From positions 116,279-180,278 of the forward strand of contig JANJTA010000017.1 of assembly GCA_024711345.1 (NCBI GenBank): a stretch of 64,000 nt of DNA. The letters are read 5' to 3'. Source of the DNA: Rhodanobacter sp. (lineage in GTDB: Bacteria; Pseudomonadota; Gammaproteobacteria; Xanthomonadales; Rhodanobacteraceae). Both the position numbers and the translations under genes were made by a program. Positions within the stretch are counted from its first letter, which is position 1; every line of letters begins with the position of its first letter. Shown here in pieces: positions 8,341 through 15,775 of this stretch. The notes under the pieces were generated by a model. That model was not told the DNA's origin. It was given only the letters and a program-made list of their open reading frames with translations, and did not search any database.

Positions 8341-9045
8341 TTATTGCCTTGCGCCGGGCCGGTTCCAGGGTTGGTCGCCGCGGGCCAGCCAGGCGAGGAA
8401 ATCGGCACGCATCGCCGCGCCCAGTTCGTGCCCGGTCGGATAGAGCTTCGTCTCGTGCGCGACGCCGAGGCGGGTCAGCCAGTCGTCGGCCCGCTGCGCC
8501 CAGCTCACCGGCAGCTTGTCGTCGTACCTGCCATGCGCGACGTAGCCGCGCAGCGTGGACAGCCGCGGCGCCTCGGCCAGCTGCGGCTCGAGTTCCGGCA
8601 GGATGCGGCCCGCCAGCACGGCGAAGCCGCCCACGCGCTCGGGCGCGGTCAACGCCACGCTGGCGCTGAGGATGCCGCCCTGGCTGAAGCCGGCGACGAC
8701 GGTGTGCGCCGCGTCGACGCCGTGCGCATGCTGCAGTTGCCCGATGAAGTCGATCAGCGTGCGACGGCTGGCGTCGGCTTCGCTCGCCACGATCTGTGGC
8801 CCCTGGCTGCTGAAGACGACACGAAACCAGCCGAACGCCTGCGGCCCCAGCGTGATCGGACCGCGCGGCAACACCACCAGCGTGTCGCCGCTGGTCTCGG
8901 CGCCGAGGGCGGCGAGGTTGCCCTCGTTGCCGCCCACGCCGTGCAGCAACACCAGCAGCGACGTGGGTTTCGAAGGCGCCGGTTGCAGCGTGCGGAACGC
9001 CAGCGCAAAGGCCGGGTCGGTGGACAGCGGCGACAAGGTCTTCAT
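8341..9045 (-). CDS. Alpha/beta hydrolase, phospholipase/carboxylesterase family
   Basis: This 234-residue cytoplasmic esterase has the full catalytic triad of the family: the nucleophile S121 in GFSQGG, an acid at D175 in HGRYDDKLP, and H206 in PTGHELG. LVLLHGVGGNEGNL at 31-44 forms the oxyanion loop. It resembles YpfH-type carboxylesterases; the substrate cannot be named. Its start overlaps the end of the dioxygenase gene by 4 bases, so it is the last gene of the four-gene operon running from 10982 to 8341. Confidence 0.85.
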   Translation of the reverse strand: MKTLSPLSTDPAFALAFRTLQPAPSKPTSLLVLLHGVGGNEGNLAALGAETSGDTLVVLPRGPITLGPQAFGWFRVVFSSQGPQIVASEADASRRTLIDFIGQLQHAHGVDAAHTVVAGFSQGGILSASVALTAPERVGGFAVLAGRILPELEPQLAEAPRLSTLRGYVAHGRYDDKLPVSWAQRADDWLTRLGVAHETKLYPTGHELGAAMRADFLAWLARGDQPWNRPGARQ

Positions 9046-9851
9046 GCGGCAGGCTCCGGTGAGGTGGCCGCCGGCTCCGGCAGGCCGAACGCGAACGAAT
9101 CCATCGACAGCACACCGTAGGTCATGCCGCCTTCGACCAGGTGCGCGGCGTCGGTACCGGTGCTGGCGCCCATCGCCACCAGCAGCGGCAGGTAATGTTC
9201 CTCGGTCGGATGCGCGCGCTCGGCATGCGGCGCGCGGCGGCGGTAGTCGAGCAGCGCTTCGACATCACGCGCCGCCACCGCGTCGCGAACCCAGTCGACG
9301 AACTGCTGCGCGTACTGCGGGTCTCGGATGTGCTGGCGGAACTCGTACAGGTTGTGGGTGAGGCTGCCGGAACCGACCACCAGCACGCCGCGCGCACGCA
9401 GCGGCGCCAGCGCCTGGCCCAGGCGCAATGCGCCGGCCGCGTCGATGTCGTGCGGCAGCGACACCTGGAACACCGGCACCTCGGCCTGCGGGAACAGGTA
9501 GCGCAGCGGCACCCAGGCGCCGTGGTCGAGGCCGCGGCGCTCGTCGAGCGCGACGTTGAAGCCTGCCTGCGCGAGCAGCTGCGCGGCGTCCTGCGCCAAC
9601 GTCGGCGCACCCGGCGCGGGGTACTGCAATTGATACAGCGGCGGCGGGAAGCCACCGAAGTCGTGGATCGTCTCCGGCGCGGCGCTGGTGCCGATGCGCA
9701 CCCCGCGGGTCTGCCAGTGCGGCGACACCACCAGCACGGCCGTAACGCCATGCAGCGACTGGCCGATGGCGCGCAGGTTCGGGCCGAGCTGGCCCGGCTC
9801 CAGCGCGAACATCGGCGAGCCATGGGAGATGAAGAGCGAGGGAGCGGTCAT
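9042..9851 (-). CDS. ygiD: DODA-type extradiol aromatic ring-opening dioxygenase (YgiD/LigB family)
   Basis: A 269-residue class III extradiol dioxygenase homologous to 4,5-DOPA dioxygenase. Candidate metal and catalytic histidines are all present: H10 (ISHGSP), H45 (SPHW), H110 (LDHGAWVP), H166 (SLTHNL) and H219 (EEHYLPL). The family uses a divalent metal (Zn or Fe) and opens catechol-type rings; the natural substrate here is unknown. The gene is third in an operon with an F420-type reductase, DoxX and an esterase, opposite a LysR regulator. This redox/aromatic-stress arrangement is common in proteobacteria. Confidence 0.88.
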   Translation of the reverse strand: MTAPSLFISHGSPMFALEPGQLGPNLRAIGQSLHGVTAVLVVSPHWQTRGVRIGTSAAPETIHDFGGFPPPLYQLQYPAPGAPTLAQDAAQLLAQAGFNVALDERRGLDHGAWVPLRYLFPQAEVPVFQVSLPHDIDAAGALRLGQALAPLRARGVLVVGSGSLTHNLYEFRQHIRDPQYAQQFVDWVRDAVAARDVEALLDYRRRAPHAERAHPTEEHYLPLLVAMGASTGTDAAHLVEGGMTYGVLSMDSFAFGLPEPAATSPEPAA

Positions 9852-9914
9852 GGCGATTCCTGGAAAGGGCAGCGGGCGCTGCTGCGCCCGTCGCGTTGAA
9901 CGGTACGTCGAAAA

Positions 9915-10304
9915 TCAGGCGTTGCGGCGCTTGTTCCATACGTGGTCGAGGCTGAGCGTGCCGGCACCGTTGGCGGCCAGCATCAGGAAGCCGCCGGCCA
10001 TCGCCACGTTCTTCCAGAAGTTGATCGCCTGCGCGGCGTCACCGAGGTGGGCATGGAACAGCGCGGCGCTGGCCAGCGAGAACGCGGCGAGCGCCAGCGC
10101 GATCCAGCGGGTGAACGCGCCGGTGAGCACGGCCAGGCCGCCGCCGAGTTCCAGCGCGATCACCAGCGGCAGCAGGCTGCCGGGCACGCCGGCGGATGCC
10201 ATGTACTGCTGGGTGCCGGCGTAGGCGGCGATCTTGCCCCAGCCGGAAATGATGAAGATCAGCGAGAGGCCGACGCGGCCGAACAATGTCAGTGAGGTGT
10301 TCAT
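9915..10304 (-). CDS. DoxX family membrane protein
   Basis: A 129-residue four-helix membrane protein of the DoxX family (RVGLSLIFIISGWGKIA near the N-terminus, ALELGGGLAVLTGAFTRW in the middle). Small DoxX proteins are found beside quinone- or thiosulfate-linked redox enzymes and beside LysR-controlled detoxification genes; the biochemical role is unproven. It lies between the reductase gene and the ring-opening dioxygenase with 45- and 63-base gaps, consistent with a single transcript. Confidence 0.85.
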   Translation of the reverse strand: MNTSLTLFGRVGLSLIFIISGWGKIAAYAGTQQYMASAGVPGSLLPLVIALELGGGLAVLTGAFTRWIALALAAFSLASAALFHAHLGDAAQAINFWKNVAMAGGFLMLAANGAGTLSLDHVWNKRRNA

Positions 10305-10349
10305 GCGGATTCCTTGGAAAGTGGCGATGAATGGGCGACACGCGGTGCG

Positions 10350-10982
10350 TCAGGCCTTGTGGATCCAGGTCGGCGCGATCGAGGTGCCGCGGCCGGCGCC
10401 GTAGCCGAGGTAGATGTTCAGCGCGGCCAGCGGTTCGAGATAGCGCGCGTTCTTCAGCGGGCCGGCGTCGACCGCCGCGAAGCCGAGGCTTTCGATCAGC
10501 GCCTTCGCGGTCTGCTTGGCCCGTTCGCTGTCGCCGGCGAAGAACGCCGGGGCGATCTGGCCGTCGGCGAAGCGCGGGCCGTCGGCCAGCACCTGCGCGA
10601 ACAGCGTGTTGAACGCCTTGACCACCTCGGCCTCGGGCAGCGCCTTGGCGATCTCCTCGGCGGCCGAGGTGTCGTGGCCGAGGGTGAGTCCCATGTAGTC
10701 GGCGGTCAGCGGATTGGTGATGTCGATGACCACCTTGCCCGCCAGCGAACCCAGCGAACGCAGCGCCGGCACCGCATCGGCATAACCGGTGGCGACGATG
10801 ACGACGTCCGAGCCGGCCAGCGCCTCGGCGGGCGCCGCGGCCACGGCGCCGGGGTTGGCGGCGGCCAGCGCCTGCGCCTTGCCCAGGTCGCGGGCGGTGA
10901 TGCGCACGACGTGGCCGGCGCGGGTGAGTTGCCTGGCGAGGGCCGAGCCCATGTTGCCGGTGCCGATCAGGGTGATGTTCAT
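10350..10982 (-). CDS. NADPH-dependent F420 reductase-like oxidoreductase
   Basis: This 210-residue Rossmann protein opens MNITLIGTGNMGSALA, the dinucleotide-binding glycine motif at residues 7-12, and has the VIDITNPLT segment typical of the F420-dependent NADP reductase family. Gammaproteobacteria of this group do not normally make F420, so it probably uses another flavin or quinone-like partner. It is the promoter-proximal gene of the four-gene operon opposite the LysR gene. The start at 10982 gives the canonical N-terminus; the longer frame to 11039 would run into the regulatory region. Confidence 0.82.
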   Translation of the reverse strand: MNITLIGTGNMGSALARQLTRAGHVVRITARDLGKAQALAAANPGAVAAAPAEALAGSDVVIVATGYADAVPALRSLGSLAGKVVIDITNPLTADYMGLTLGHDTSAAEEIAKALPEAEVVKAFNTLFAQVLADGPRFADGQIAPAFFAGDSERAKQTAKALIESLGFAAVDAGPLKNARYLEPLAALNIYLGYGAGRGTSIAPTWIHKA

Positions 10983-11074
10983 GGAAGTCTCCGTGGGGTG
11001 TCCGGGGTATCCGGGCATGGGGAGTACTCTATTAGTCACTCATGCGGTGATAAATTAGCTTTCGATTGACTTAC

Positions 11075-11093
11075 TGTCTCGAAATACAAGACA
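11075..11093. promoter_or_regulatory. LysR-type operator candidate
   Basis: The dyad TGTCT-N9-AGACA (11075-11093) contains a T-N11-A core and lies 12 bases before the GTG of the LysR gene, in the divergent control region for both the regulator and the operon on the other strand. A -35-like TTGACT is at 11066-11071. This is the usual geometry for an autoregulating LysR protein. Confidence 0.55.
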
Positions 11094-11105
11094 AAGGATG
11101 CCGCC

Positions 11106-12023
11106 GTGGACCGCTTCCAGGAAATGGCCAGCTTCGTCGCCGTGGTCGAGGCCGGCAGCTTCGTCGGCGCGGCGGACGCGACCGGGCTGTCCAAGGCAGC
11201 CGTGTCGCGCCATGTCGCCGAGCTGGAACAGCGCCTGGGCGCCCGCCTGCTGCAGCGGACCACACGGCGGCTGTCGCTGACCGACGATGGCCAGCTGTTC
11301 TACGCCCGCGCCAAGGAGATGCTGGCCGCGGTCGACGAGGCGGAATCGGAAATCAGCTCGCGCAGCGGCGAGCCCAGCGGACGGCTGCGCATCAACGCGC
11401 CGCTGAGCTTCGGCATCCTGCAGCTGGCCCCGCTGTGGCCACGCTTCGCGCAGCTGTACCCGAAGGTGTCGCTGGACATCGAACTCAGCGATCGCGTGGT
11501 CGACCTGGTCGAGGAGGGTTACGACCTGGCCGTGCGCATCACCAACCTGCCCAGCTCGCAGCTGGTCAGCCGGCAACTGGCCTCGACGCGCATGATCGCC
11601 TGCGCGTCACCGCCCTACCTGGCGCAGCACGGCACGCCGCAGCACCCGCAGGAACTGGCGCAGCACGAGGTCATCTCCTACAGCTACTTCGCCGCCGGCA
11701 ACGAATGGACTTTCACCGCAGCCGACGGCAGCCCCGCCGTGGTGCGCACCCACGCGCGCATCCACGCCAACAACGGCGACACCTGCCGCGCCGCCGCGCT
11801 GGAGCACCAGGGCATCATCCTGCAGCCGGATTTCATCGTCGCCGACGACCTGCGCCGCGGCGCCCTGGTCGAGCTGCTGCCCACCTGGCGCGCGATGACG
11901 CTGGGCATCCATGCGGTGTATCCCTCGCGCAAGCATCTGCCGATCAAGACGCGGCGGCTGGTGGATTTCCTGGTGGAGGCGCTGGCGGAGCCGGGGTGGA
12001 CCGTCCGCCGCGCGCCCGGTTGA
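11106..12023 (+). CDS. LysR-family transcriptional regulator
   Basis: This 305-residue LysR regulator has its helix-turn-helix at residues 2-60 (FVGAADATGLSKAAVSRHVAELEQRLG) and an effector domain from about 90 (GRLRINAPLSFGILQL). RINAPLSFG places it in the large subgroup often found opposite DoxX, pirin or quinone-reductase genes. It is divergent from the reductase-DoxX-dioxygenase-esterase operon and so is its likely regulator. The start is GTG at 11106, preceded by AAAGGA; it is the only start giving the standard LysR N-terminus. Confidence 0.88.
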   Translation: MDRFQEMASFVAVVEAGSFVGAADATGLSKAAVSRHVAELEQRLGARLLQRTTRRLSLTDDGQLFYARAKEMLAAVDEAESEISSRSGEPSGRLRINAPLSFGILQLAPLWPRFAQLYPKVSLDIELSDRVVDLVEEGYDLAVRITNLPSSQLVSRQLASTRMIACASPPYLAQHGTPQHPQELAQHEVISYSYFAAGNEWTFTAADGSPAVVRTHARIHANNGDTCRAAALEHQGIILQPDFIVADDLRRGALVELLPTWRAMTLGIHAVYPSRKHLPIKTRRLVDFLVEALAEPGWTVRRAPG

Positions 12024-12037
12024 GCACGGCGCCCGAC

Positions 12038-12799
12038 TCAGACGATTCCCGTGCGCATGTTGATCGGCCAGCTCACTGGCCTTTTCGTTTCCGGATCGCC
12101 CCAGCGCGCGGCCAGATCCGTCGCGAAACCTTCGAGCAGCCGGCCGTGGCCTGCTTGCGCGGCGTGCTTCACGGCGGACCAGGTCGAGAGGTAGCCGAGG
12201 AGCTCGGCGAGCGACCACGCCTTCTGGATCGCCATCGCCGGCGGCGGGAATTCCGCGAAAGGAAAGTCGAGGTCGGCGTAGCCGCGGTCGACCAGCTGCC
12301 GCTCGGGTGGCCAGAACGGACCGATCTCGTTGCGATAAAAGTGTGCGAAGCGCGGGTCCAGTTCCTCGTCCAGCTGCGGCACGCCATAACTGACGAGCGC
12401 CAGCACGGCGCCGGCCCGCGCGATGCGCCTGACCTCGGCGTAGAACGCGGGGAGGTCGAACCAGTGCGCCGCCTGCGCGGCCGCCACCAGGCTCGTGCTG
12501 CGCCCGGGCAGCGGCAGGTGTTCGGCGGGCGCCTGGGCATACCGCACACGTTCGCTGACGGGCGCGTGCGCGATCTGGTCGGCGCTGGGGTCGAGGCCGA
12601 GCACGCTGTCGAAATACGCGCCCAGCTGCAGCGCCAGCTGGCCGGAGCCGCAACCCACATCGACGGCGAAGCAGGTGTCGGGCGAGGCCGCCGCCAGGAA
12701 GGCGGCCAACGCGGGTGGGTATTCCGGGCGGAACCTCGCGTAGTTCTGCCCGCCGGCCTGGAACCAGTTGACGGCGCGACCGCCTCGTTCAATGGACAT
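12038..12799 (-). CDS. Class I SAM-dependent methyltransferase
   Basis: A 253-residue methyltransferase of the Methyltransf_11 type. The SAM-binding motif I is FAVDVGCGSGQLALQL (about residues 43-58), and the acidic motif follows at VLGLDPSADQ. The first residues (NWFQAGGQNYARFRPEYP) match the family that includes yeast Tmt1-like and related small-molecule methyltransferases, but the substrate is unknown. It converges with the LysR gene and has no obvious operon partner. Confidence 0.8.
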   Translation of the reverse strand: MSIERGGRAVNWFQAGGQNYARFRPEYPPALAAFLAAASPDTCFAVDVGCGSGQLALQLGAYFDSVLGLDPSADQIAHAPVSERVRYAQAPAEHLPLPGRSTSLVAAAQAAHWFDLPAFYAEVRRIARAGAVLALVSYGVPQLDEELDPRFAHFYRNEIGPFWPPERQLVDRGYADLDFPFAEFPPPAMAIQKAWSLAELLGYLSTWSAVKHAAQAGHGRLLEGFATDLAARWGDPETKRPVSWPINMRTGIV

Positions 12800-12946
12800 G
12801 CTCGGTCTTCCGGGTTCGTGCCTGGGCTTCGAGCAGACATCTGCGATAACAGGGTCGAGAGCGGAGTCAGGCTGACTTTTCGCCCGACTATAGTGAACCC
12901 GACTCCATTCCTGACCCGGCTCTTGCTGCCGTTGCTCGGCTCCGGC

Positions 12947-13516
12947 TCAGGGCATGGCCGCCTTCGTGGCCCACTCCATGCCCAGCCTGGATGCCAGCCG
13001 TGCGGCCCGCCGCTCGCCTTCGGGCAACGCGCGAATGGCAGCCAGGACGCCTTCCAATTCGGACGGGGGCGCGATGCGGCGCCACAAGCGGAAGTATTCC
13101 CTGAACTCGTGGGGCTGCTCGCCGCGCAAGCACAACACGACGAAGTGGTCGTGGAGGCGCCTGCGCTGCCCGGCGTCGAGCGTCGCCTGCTTCAAGGCGC
13201 TGGCCAGCCGCGCGCGCAGGTAGCCGGCATGCGAGCCGATGTAGTGCAGCTCGATGTAGCGGATGGCCAGTTCCGCGCAAGCCGCGTCACCGGCCCGGAC
13301 GCCTTCGGCCAGTCGATGCACGGTGCCGCGGTAGTGCAGCCAACCCTTCTGTTCGGGAAGCGCGTAAGGGCTTTCGATCTCGACCGGCGCCGGGATGGCC
13401 AGCGCGAAGCTGCCACCGAGCCGCGCATGCTCGGCCACGATCTGCTCGGCGCGCCAACCGGGCGGGATGCCATGGTAGAGGTGCCGCGGAACGCTGGTGC
13501 CATGGTAGGTGGACAC
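12947..13516 (-). CDS. Hypothetical protein
   Basis: A 189-residue protein from the GTG at 13516, preceded by AGGAAG at a good distance. It is soluble, helix-rich and basic towards the C-terminus (YLRARLASALKQATLD, LHDHFVVLCLRG), with no recognised domain. The frame stays open to 13933 but that part lies opposite the better supported plus-strand gene at 13722, so the shorter start is chosen. The DNA gives no function, and the neighbours are a methyltransferase gene and another unknown gene. Confidence 0.6.
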   Translation of the reverse strand: MSTYHGTSVPRHLYHGIPPGWRAEQIVAEHARLGGSFALAIPAPVEIESPYALPEQKGWLHYRGTVHRLAEGVRAGDAACAELAIRYIELHYIGSHAGYLRARLASALKQATLDAGQRRRLHDHFVVLCLRGEQPHEFREYFRLWRRIAPPSELEGVLAAIRALPEGERRAARLASRLGMEWATKAAMP

Positions 13517-13561
13517 GGTGTCGGCTTCCTGTTGCCTGACAGGGGCAACCACTAGAACGCA

Positions 13562-13577
13562 GCCGACGCGCGTCGGC
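13562..13577. promoter_or_regulatory. Perfect 16-bp palindrome in a divergent gap
   Basis: GCCGACGCGCGTCGGC is a perfect palindrome in the 205-base gap between two divergent unknown genes. A second short dyad, GTTGCC-N7-GGCAAC, lies at 13531-13549. These could be operator sites for the pair, although GC-rich palindromes also arise by chance. Nothing else is visible in the gap. Confidence 0.35.
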
Positions 13578-13721
13578 AAGGTGTCCTGTCGAAAAACCGG
13601 GACGGAGGGAGTCGACCGCCGTGCCGGCAACGCGCCATGCCGCCTCCTTGTGCGCCTTCCGCCATTGAAGCAAGATCGACGGAGTTTCTTCTGCAACTCG
13701 TCAGGCGTCGGCGGAGGCTTC

Positions 13722-14072
13722 ATGGCAAAGACGTACCTGTTCTTGAAGCCCAGTGAGCTGCCGCTGTCCGCCAGCGATCTGAGCGCAGCGTCGGTTTCGC
13801 CTATCGACGCCGAGGACGTTGCGACCTGCCTGAAGCAGGCTCTGCCTGCGTTGGCCTGGTCTTCTGCTACCGAGGCATCCGGCGAAACGGAGCACGGCTG
13901 GGTCGAGTTTTCCCAGCCTGGCGAGGGAGCCACGCGCTCGCTTGCCCTGCGCTGCTCTCTGCGCTCGGACTACTCGTCGCTCGTGCAGAGCCTGTGCGAC
14001 CGGTTCGGCTGGGTGGCGTTTGACGAGACCCCCGTGATGTTCCAGCCGCACCGCACACCGGTGGCAGTGTAG
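13722..14072 (+). CDS. Hypothetical protein
   Basis: This 116-residue protein starts at the ATG at 13722 with GGAGG at about 13713-13717. The sequence MAKTYLFLKPSELPLS continues into an acidic, soluble protein with no signal peptide or membrane helix. No family is recognised. It is divergent from another unknown gene and convergent with the metal-sensor gene. The codon choice and ribosome site support expression. Confidence 0.6.
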   Translation: MAKTYLFLKPSELPLSASDLSAASVSPIDAEDVATCLKQALPALAWSSATEASGETEHGWVEFSQPGEGATRSLALRCSLRSDYSSLVQSLCDRFGWVAFDETPVMFQPHRTPVAV

Positions 14073-14080
14073 GGCGCCCG

Positions 14081-14350
14081 CTACTTGAGGTAGCTCCGCA
14101 GCACCGCGAGCACCGGCAGCAGCTCGTCCTGCTGTTTCGCCTTGCCGCTTCCGGCCACGTGCCCGCGCAGGTGACCTTCCATCACCTGCAGGATCAGGCC
14201 GTTGACCGCGCCGCGCACGGCGGCCAGCTGCTGCAGCACCGCGCCGCATTCCTGGTCGCCTTCGATGGCGCGTTCAAGCGAGGCCAGCTGGCCGTTGATG
14301 CGGCGCACGCGGGCGACCAGTTTCTGGCGGTTTTCCTGCACGTGGGACAT
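14081..14350 (-). CDS. Metal-sensing repressor, RcnR/CsoR family (DmeR-like)
   Basis: This 89-residue all-helical repressor has exactly the metal ligands of the Ni/Co sensor RcnR, with the same numbering: H3, C35, H60 and H64. This distinguishes it from Cu-sensing CsoR and from formaldehyde-sensing FrmR. By family knowledge the apo-tetramer binds DNA and releases it when Ni or Co binds. The gene is divergent from the dmeF-like exporter, with an RcnR-type operator in the 53-base gap, so it almost certainly represses that exporter. Confidence 0.88.
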   Translation of the reverse strand: MSHVQENRQKLVARVRRINGQLASLERAIEGDQECGAVLQQLAAVRGAVNGLILQVMEGHLRGHVAGSGKAKQQDELLPVLAVLRSYLK

Positions 14351-14368
14351 GGCGGTGGCCTGCTGTCT

Positions 14369-14387
14369 TATACTGGAGGGGAGTATA
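14369..14387. promoter_or_regulatory. RcnR/DmeR-type operator
   Basis: TATACTGGAGGGGAGTATA is an inverted repeat (TATACT / AGTATA) flanking a G-rich centre. It closely resembles the TACT-G-tract-AGTA operators of RcnR and FrmR. It lies in the 53-base gap between the repressor and the exporter and overlaps the likely -10 region (CTTATACT). Confidence 0.8.
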
Positions 14388-14403
14388 CGACCGAGAACGC
14401 ACC

Positions 14404-15342
14404 ATGCCCGCCCCCGACGTCTCCGCCTTCATCCACAGCCACCAGTTCAACCGTGTCGACGCGACGGCGGAGCGCAACACCCGGCGCGTGGTGTTCATCA
14501 CCGCGGCGATGATGGTGGTGGAGATCGTCGGCGGCTACTGGCTGAACTCGATGGCCCTGCTGGCCGACGGCTGGCACATGAGCTCGCATGCGCTGGCGAT
14601 GGGCCTTTCGGTGATGGCCTACGTGCTGGCCCGGCGCTACGCGCAGGACGGCCGCTTTGCCTTCGGCACCTGGAAGATCGAGATCCTCGGCGGCTACAGC
14701 AGCGCCCTGCTGCTGGCCGTGGTCGCCGCGCTGATGCTGGTGCAGTCGCTGGAGCGGCTGTTCGTGCCGGCGACGATCCACTACGACGACGCCATCCTGA
14801 TCGCGGTGCTCGGCCTGGGCGTCAACCTGTTGTGCGCGTGGCTGCTGAAGGGCGAGCACCCTCACGGGCATGCGCACGGCCACGACCACGGACACCACCA
14901 CGGGCATGGTGACCACCATCACGACGTGAACCTGCGCGCGGCCTACCTGCACGTCATCGCGGATGCGGCCACTTCGGTACTCGCCATCGTCGCGCTGGTC
15001 GGCGGCAAGCTTTACGGTGCCGCCTGGCTGGACCCGGTGATGGGCATCGTCGGTTCGGTGCTGGTGGCGCGCTGGGCCTGGGGGCTGCTGCGCGAATCGG
15101 GCCGGATCCTGCTGGATGCCGAAATGGACCAGCCGGTGGTCGAGGAGATCCGCGACGTGGTGCGCGCGCAGTTCGCCACCGCGGCCATCAGCGACCTGCA
15201 CGTATGGCGCGTCGGCCGCGACAGCTACGCCTGCATCCTGGGGCTGGTGGCCAGCACGGCGATCAGCGCCGAGGACGTGCGCCAGCAGCTGGCCATCCAC
15301 GAGGAACTGGTGCACGTGACGGTCGAGGTCGCGACGGCCTGA
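14404..15342 (+). CDS. dmeF: CDF family Co(II)/Ni(II) efflux transporter
   Basis: A 312-residue cation-diffusion facilitator in the inner membrane that exports divalent metal by proton antiport. ALLADGWHMSSHALAMGL (about 56-73) carries the transport-site Asp and His residues, and HVIADAATSVLAIVAL (about 183-198) the second half-site. Between them is a histidine-rich cytoplasmic loop at about residues 150-175 with more than a dozen His. The N-terminal HSHQFN and the ADGWHMSSH signature are typical of DmeF, a cobalt/nickel exporter, and agree with the Ni/Co-type sensor next door. Confidence 0.9.
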   Translation: MPAPDVSAFIHSHQFNRVDATAERNTRRVVFITAAMMVVEIVGGYWLNSMALLADGWHMSSHALAMGLSVMAYVLARRYAQDGRFAFGTWKIEILGGYSSALLLAVVAALMLVQSLERLFVPATIHYDDAILIAVLGLGVNLLCAWLLKGEHPHGHAHGHDHGHHHGHGDHHHDVNLRAAYLHVIADAATSVLAIVALVGGKLYGAAWLDPVMGIVGSVLVARWAWGLLRESGRILLDAEMDQPVVEEIRDVVRAQFATAAISDLHVWRVGRDSYACILGLVASTAISAEDVRQQLAIHEELVHVTVEVATA

Positions 15343-15361
15343 GCCCGCCGGGCGCGCTGCG

Positions 15362-15730
15362 CTACGCCGGCGGCTGCCACAGTTCGACGCGGCTGCCTTC
15401 CGGATCGACGATCCAGCCGAAACGGCCGAACTCGCTCTGCTCGACGCGCTCGTCGACTGCGACGCCGGCAGCGCGCAGTTGCGCCAGCAGCGCGTCGAGG
15501 TCGTCGACGCGGAAGTTGAGCATGTACGCCTGCGCGCCGGGACCGAAGTAACCGGTGTCGGCGGCGAACGGCGACCACAGCGTGTAGCCGGCGCGCTGTT
15601 CGTTCTCGACGAAGCGCACACCGCCCCACTCCTCGACGTCGAGGCCCAGATGCTTCGCGTACCACGCCGACAGCGCGGCGGGGTCGCGCGATTTGAAGAA
15701 GATGCCGCCCAGTCCGGTGACCTTGGCCAT
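15362..15730 (-). CDS. VOC family protein (glyoxalase/bleomycin-resistance fold)
   Basis: A 122-residue protein with two beta-alpha-beta-beta-beta modules of the VOC fold: GIFFKSRDPAALSAWYAKHLGL at the start, and NFRVDDLDALLAQLRAAGV then WIVDPEGSRVELWQPP at the end. The DPEGSRVELW motif carries the usual C-terminal glutamate metal ligand. The reaction is unknown; this subgroup includes bleomycin-binding and lyase-like proteins. It lies 45 bases downstream of the helicase gene on the same strand. Confidence 0.82.
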   Translation of the reverse strand: MAKVTGLGGIFFKSRDPAALSAWYAKHLGLDVEEWGGVRFVENEQRAGYTLWSPFAADTGYFGPGAQAYMLNFRVDDLDALLAQLRAAGVAVDERVEQSEFGRFGWIVDPEGSRVELWQPPA

Positions 15731-15775
15731 GCTTGCCTCGCGCTCGTTGGAGGGCGGGAGTCCGCGCGCGGGCCC

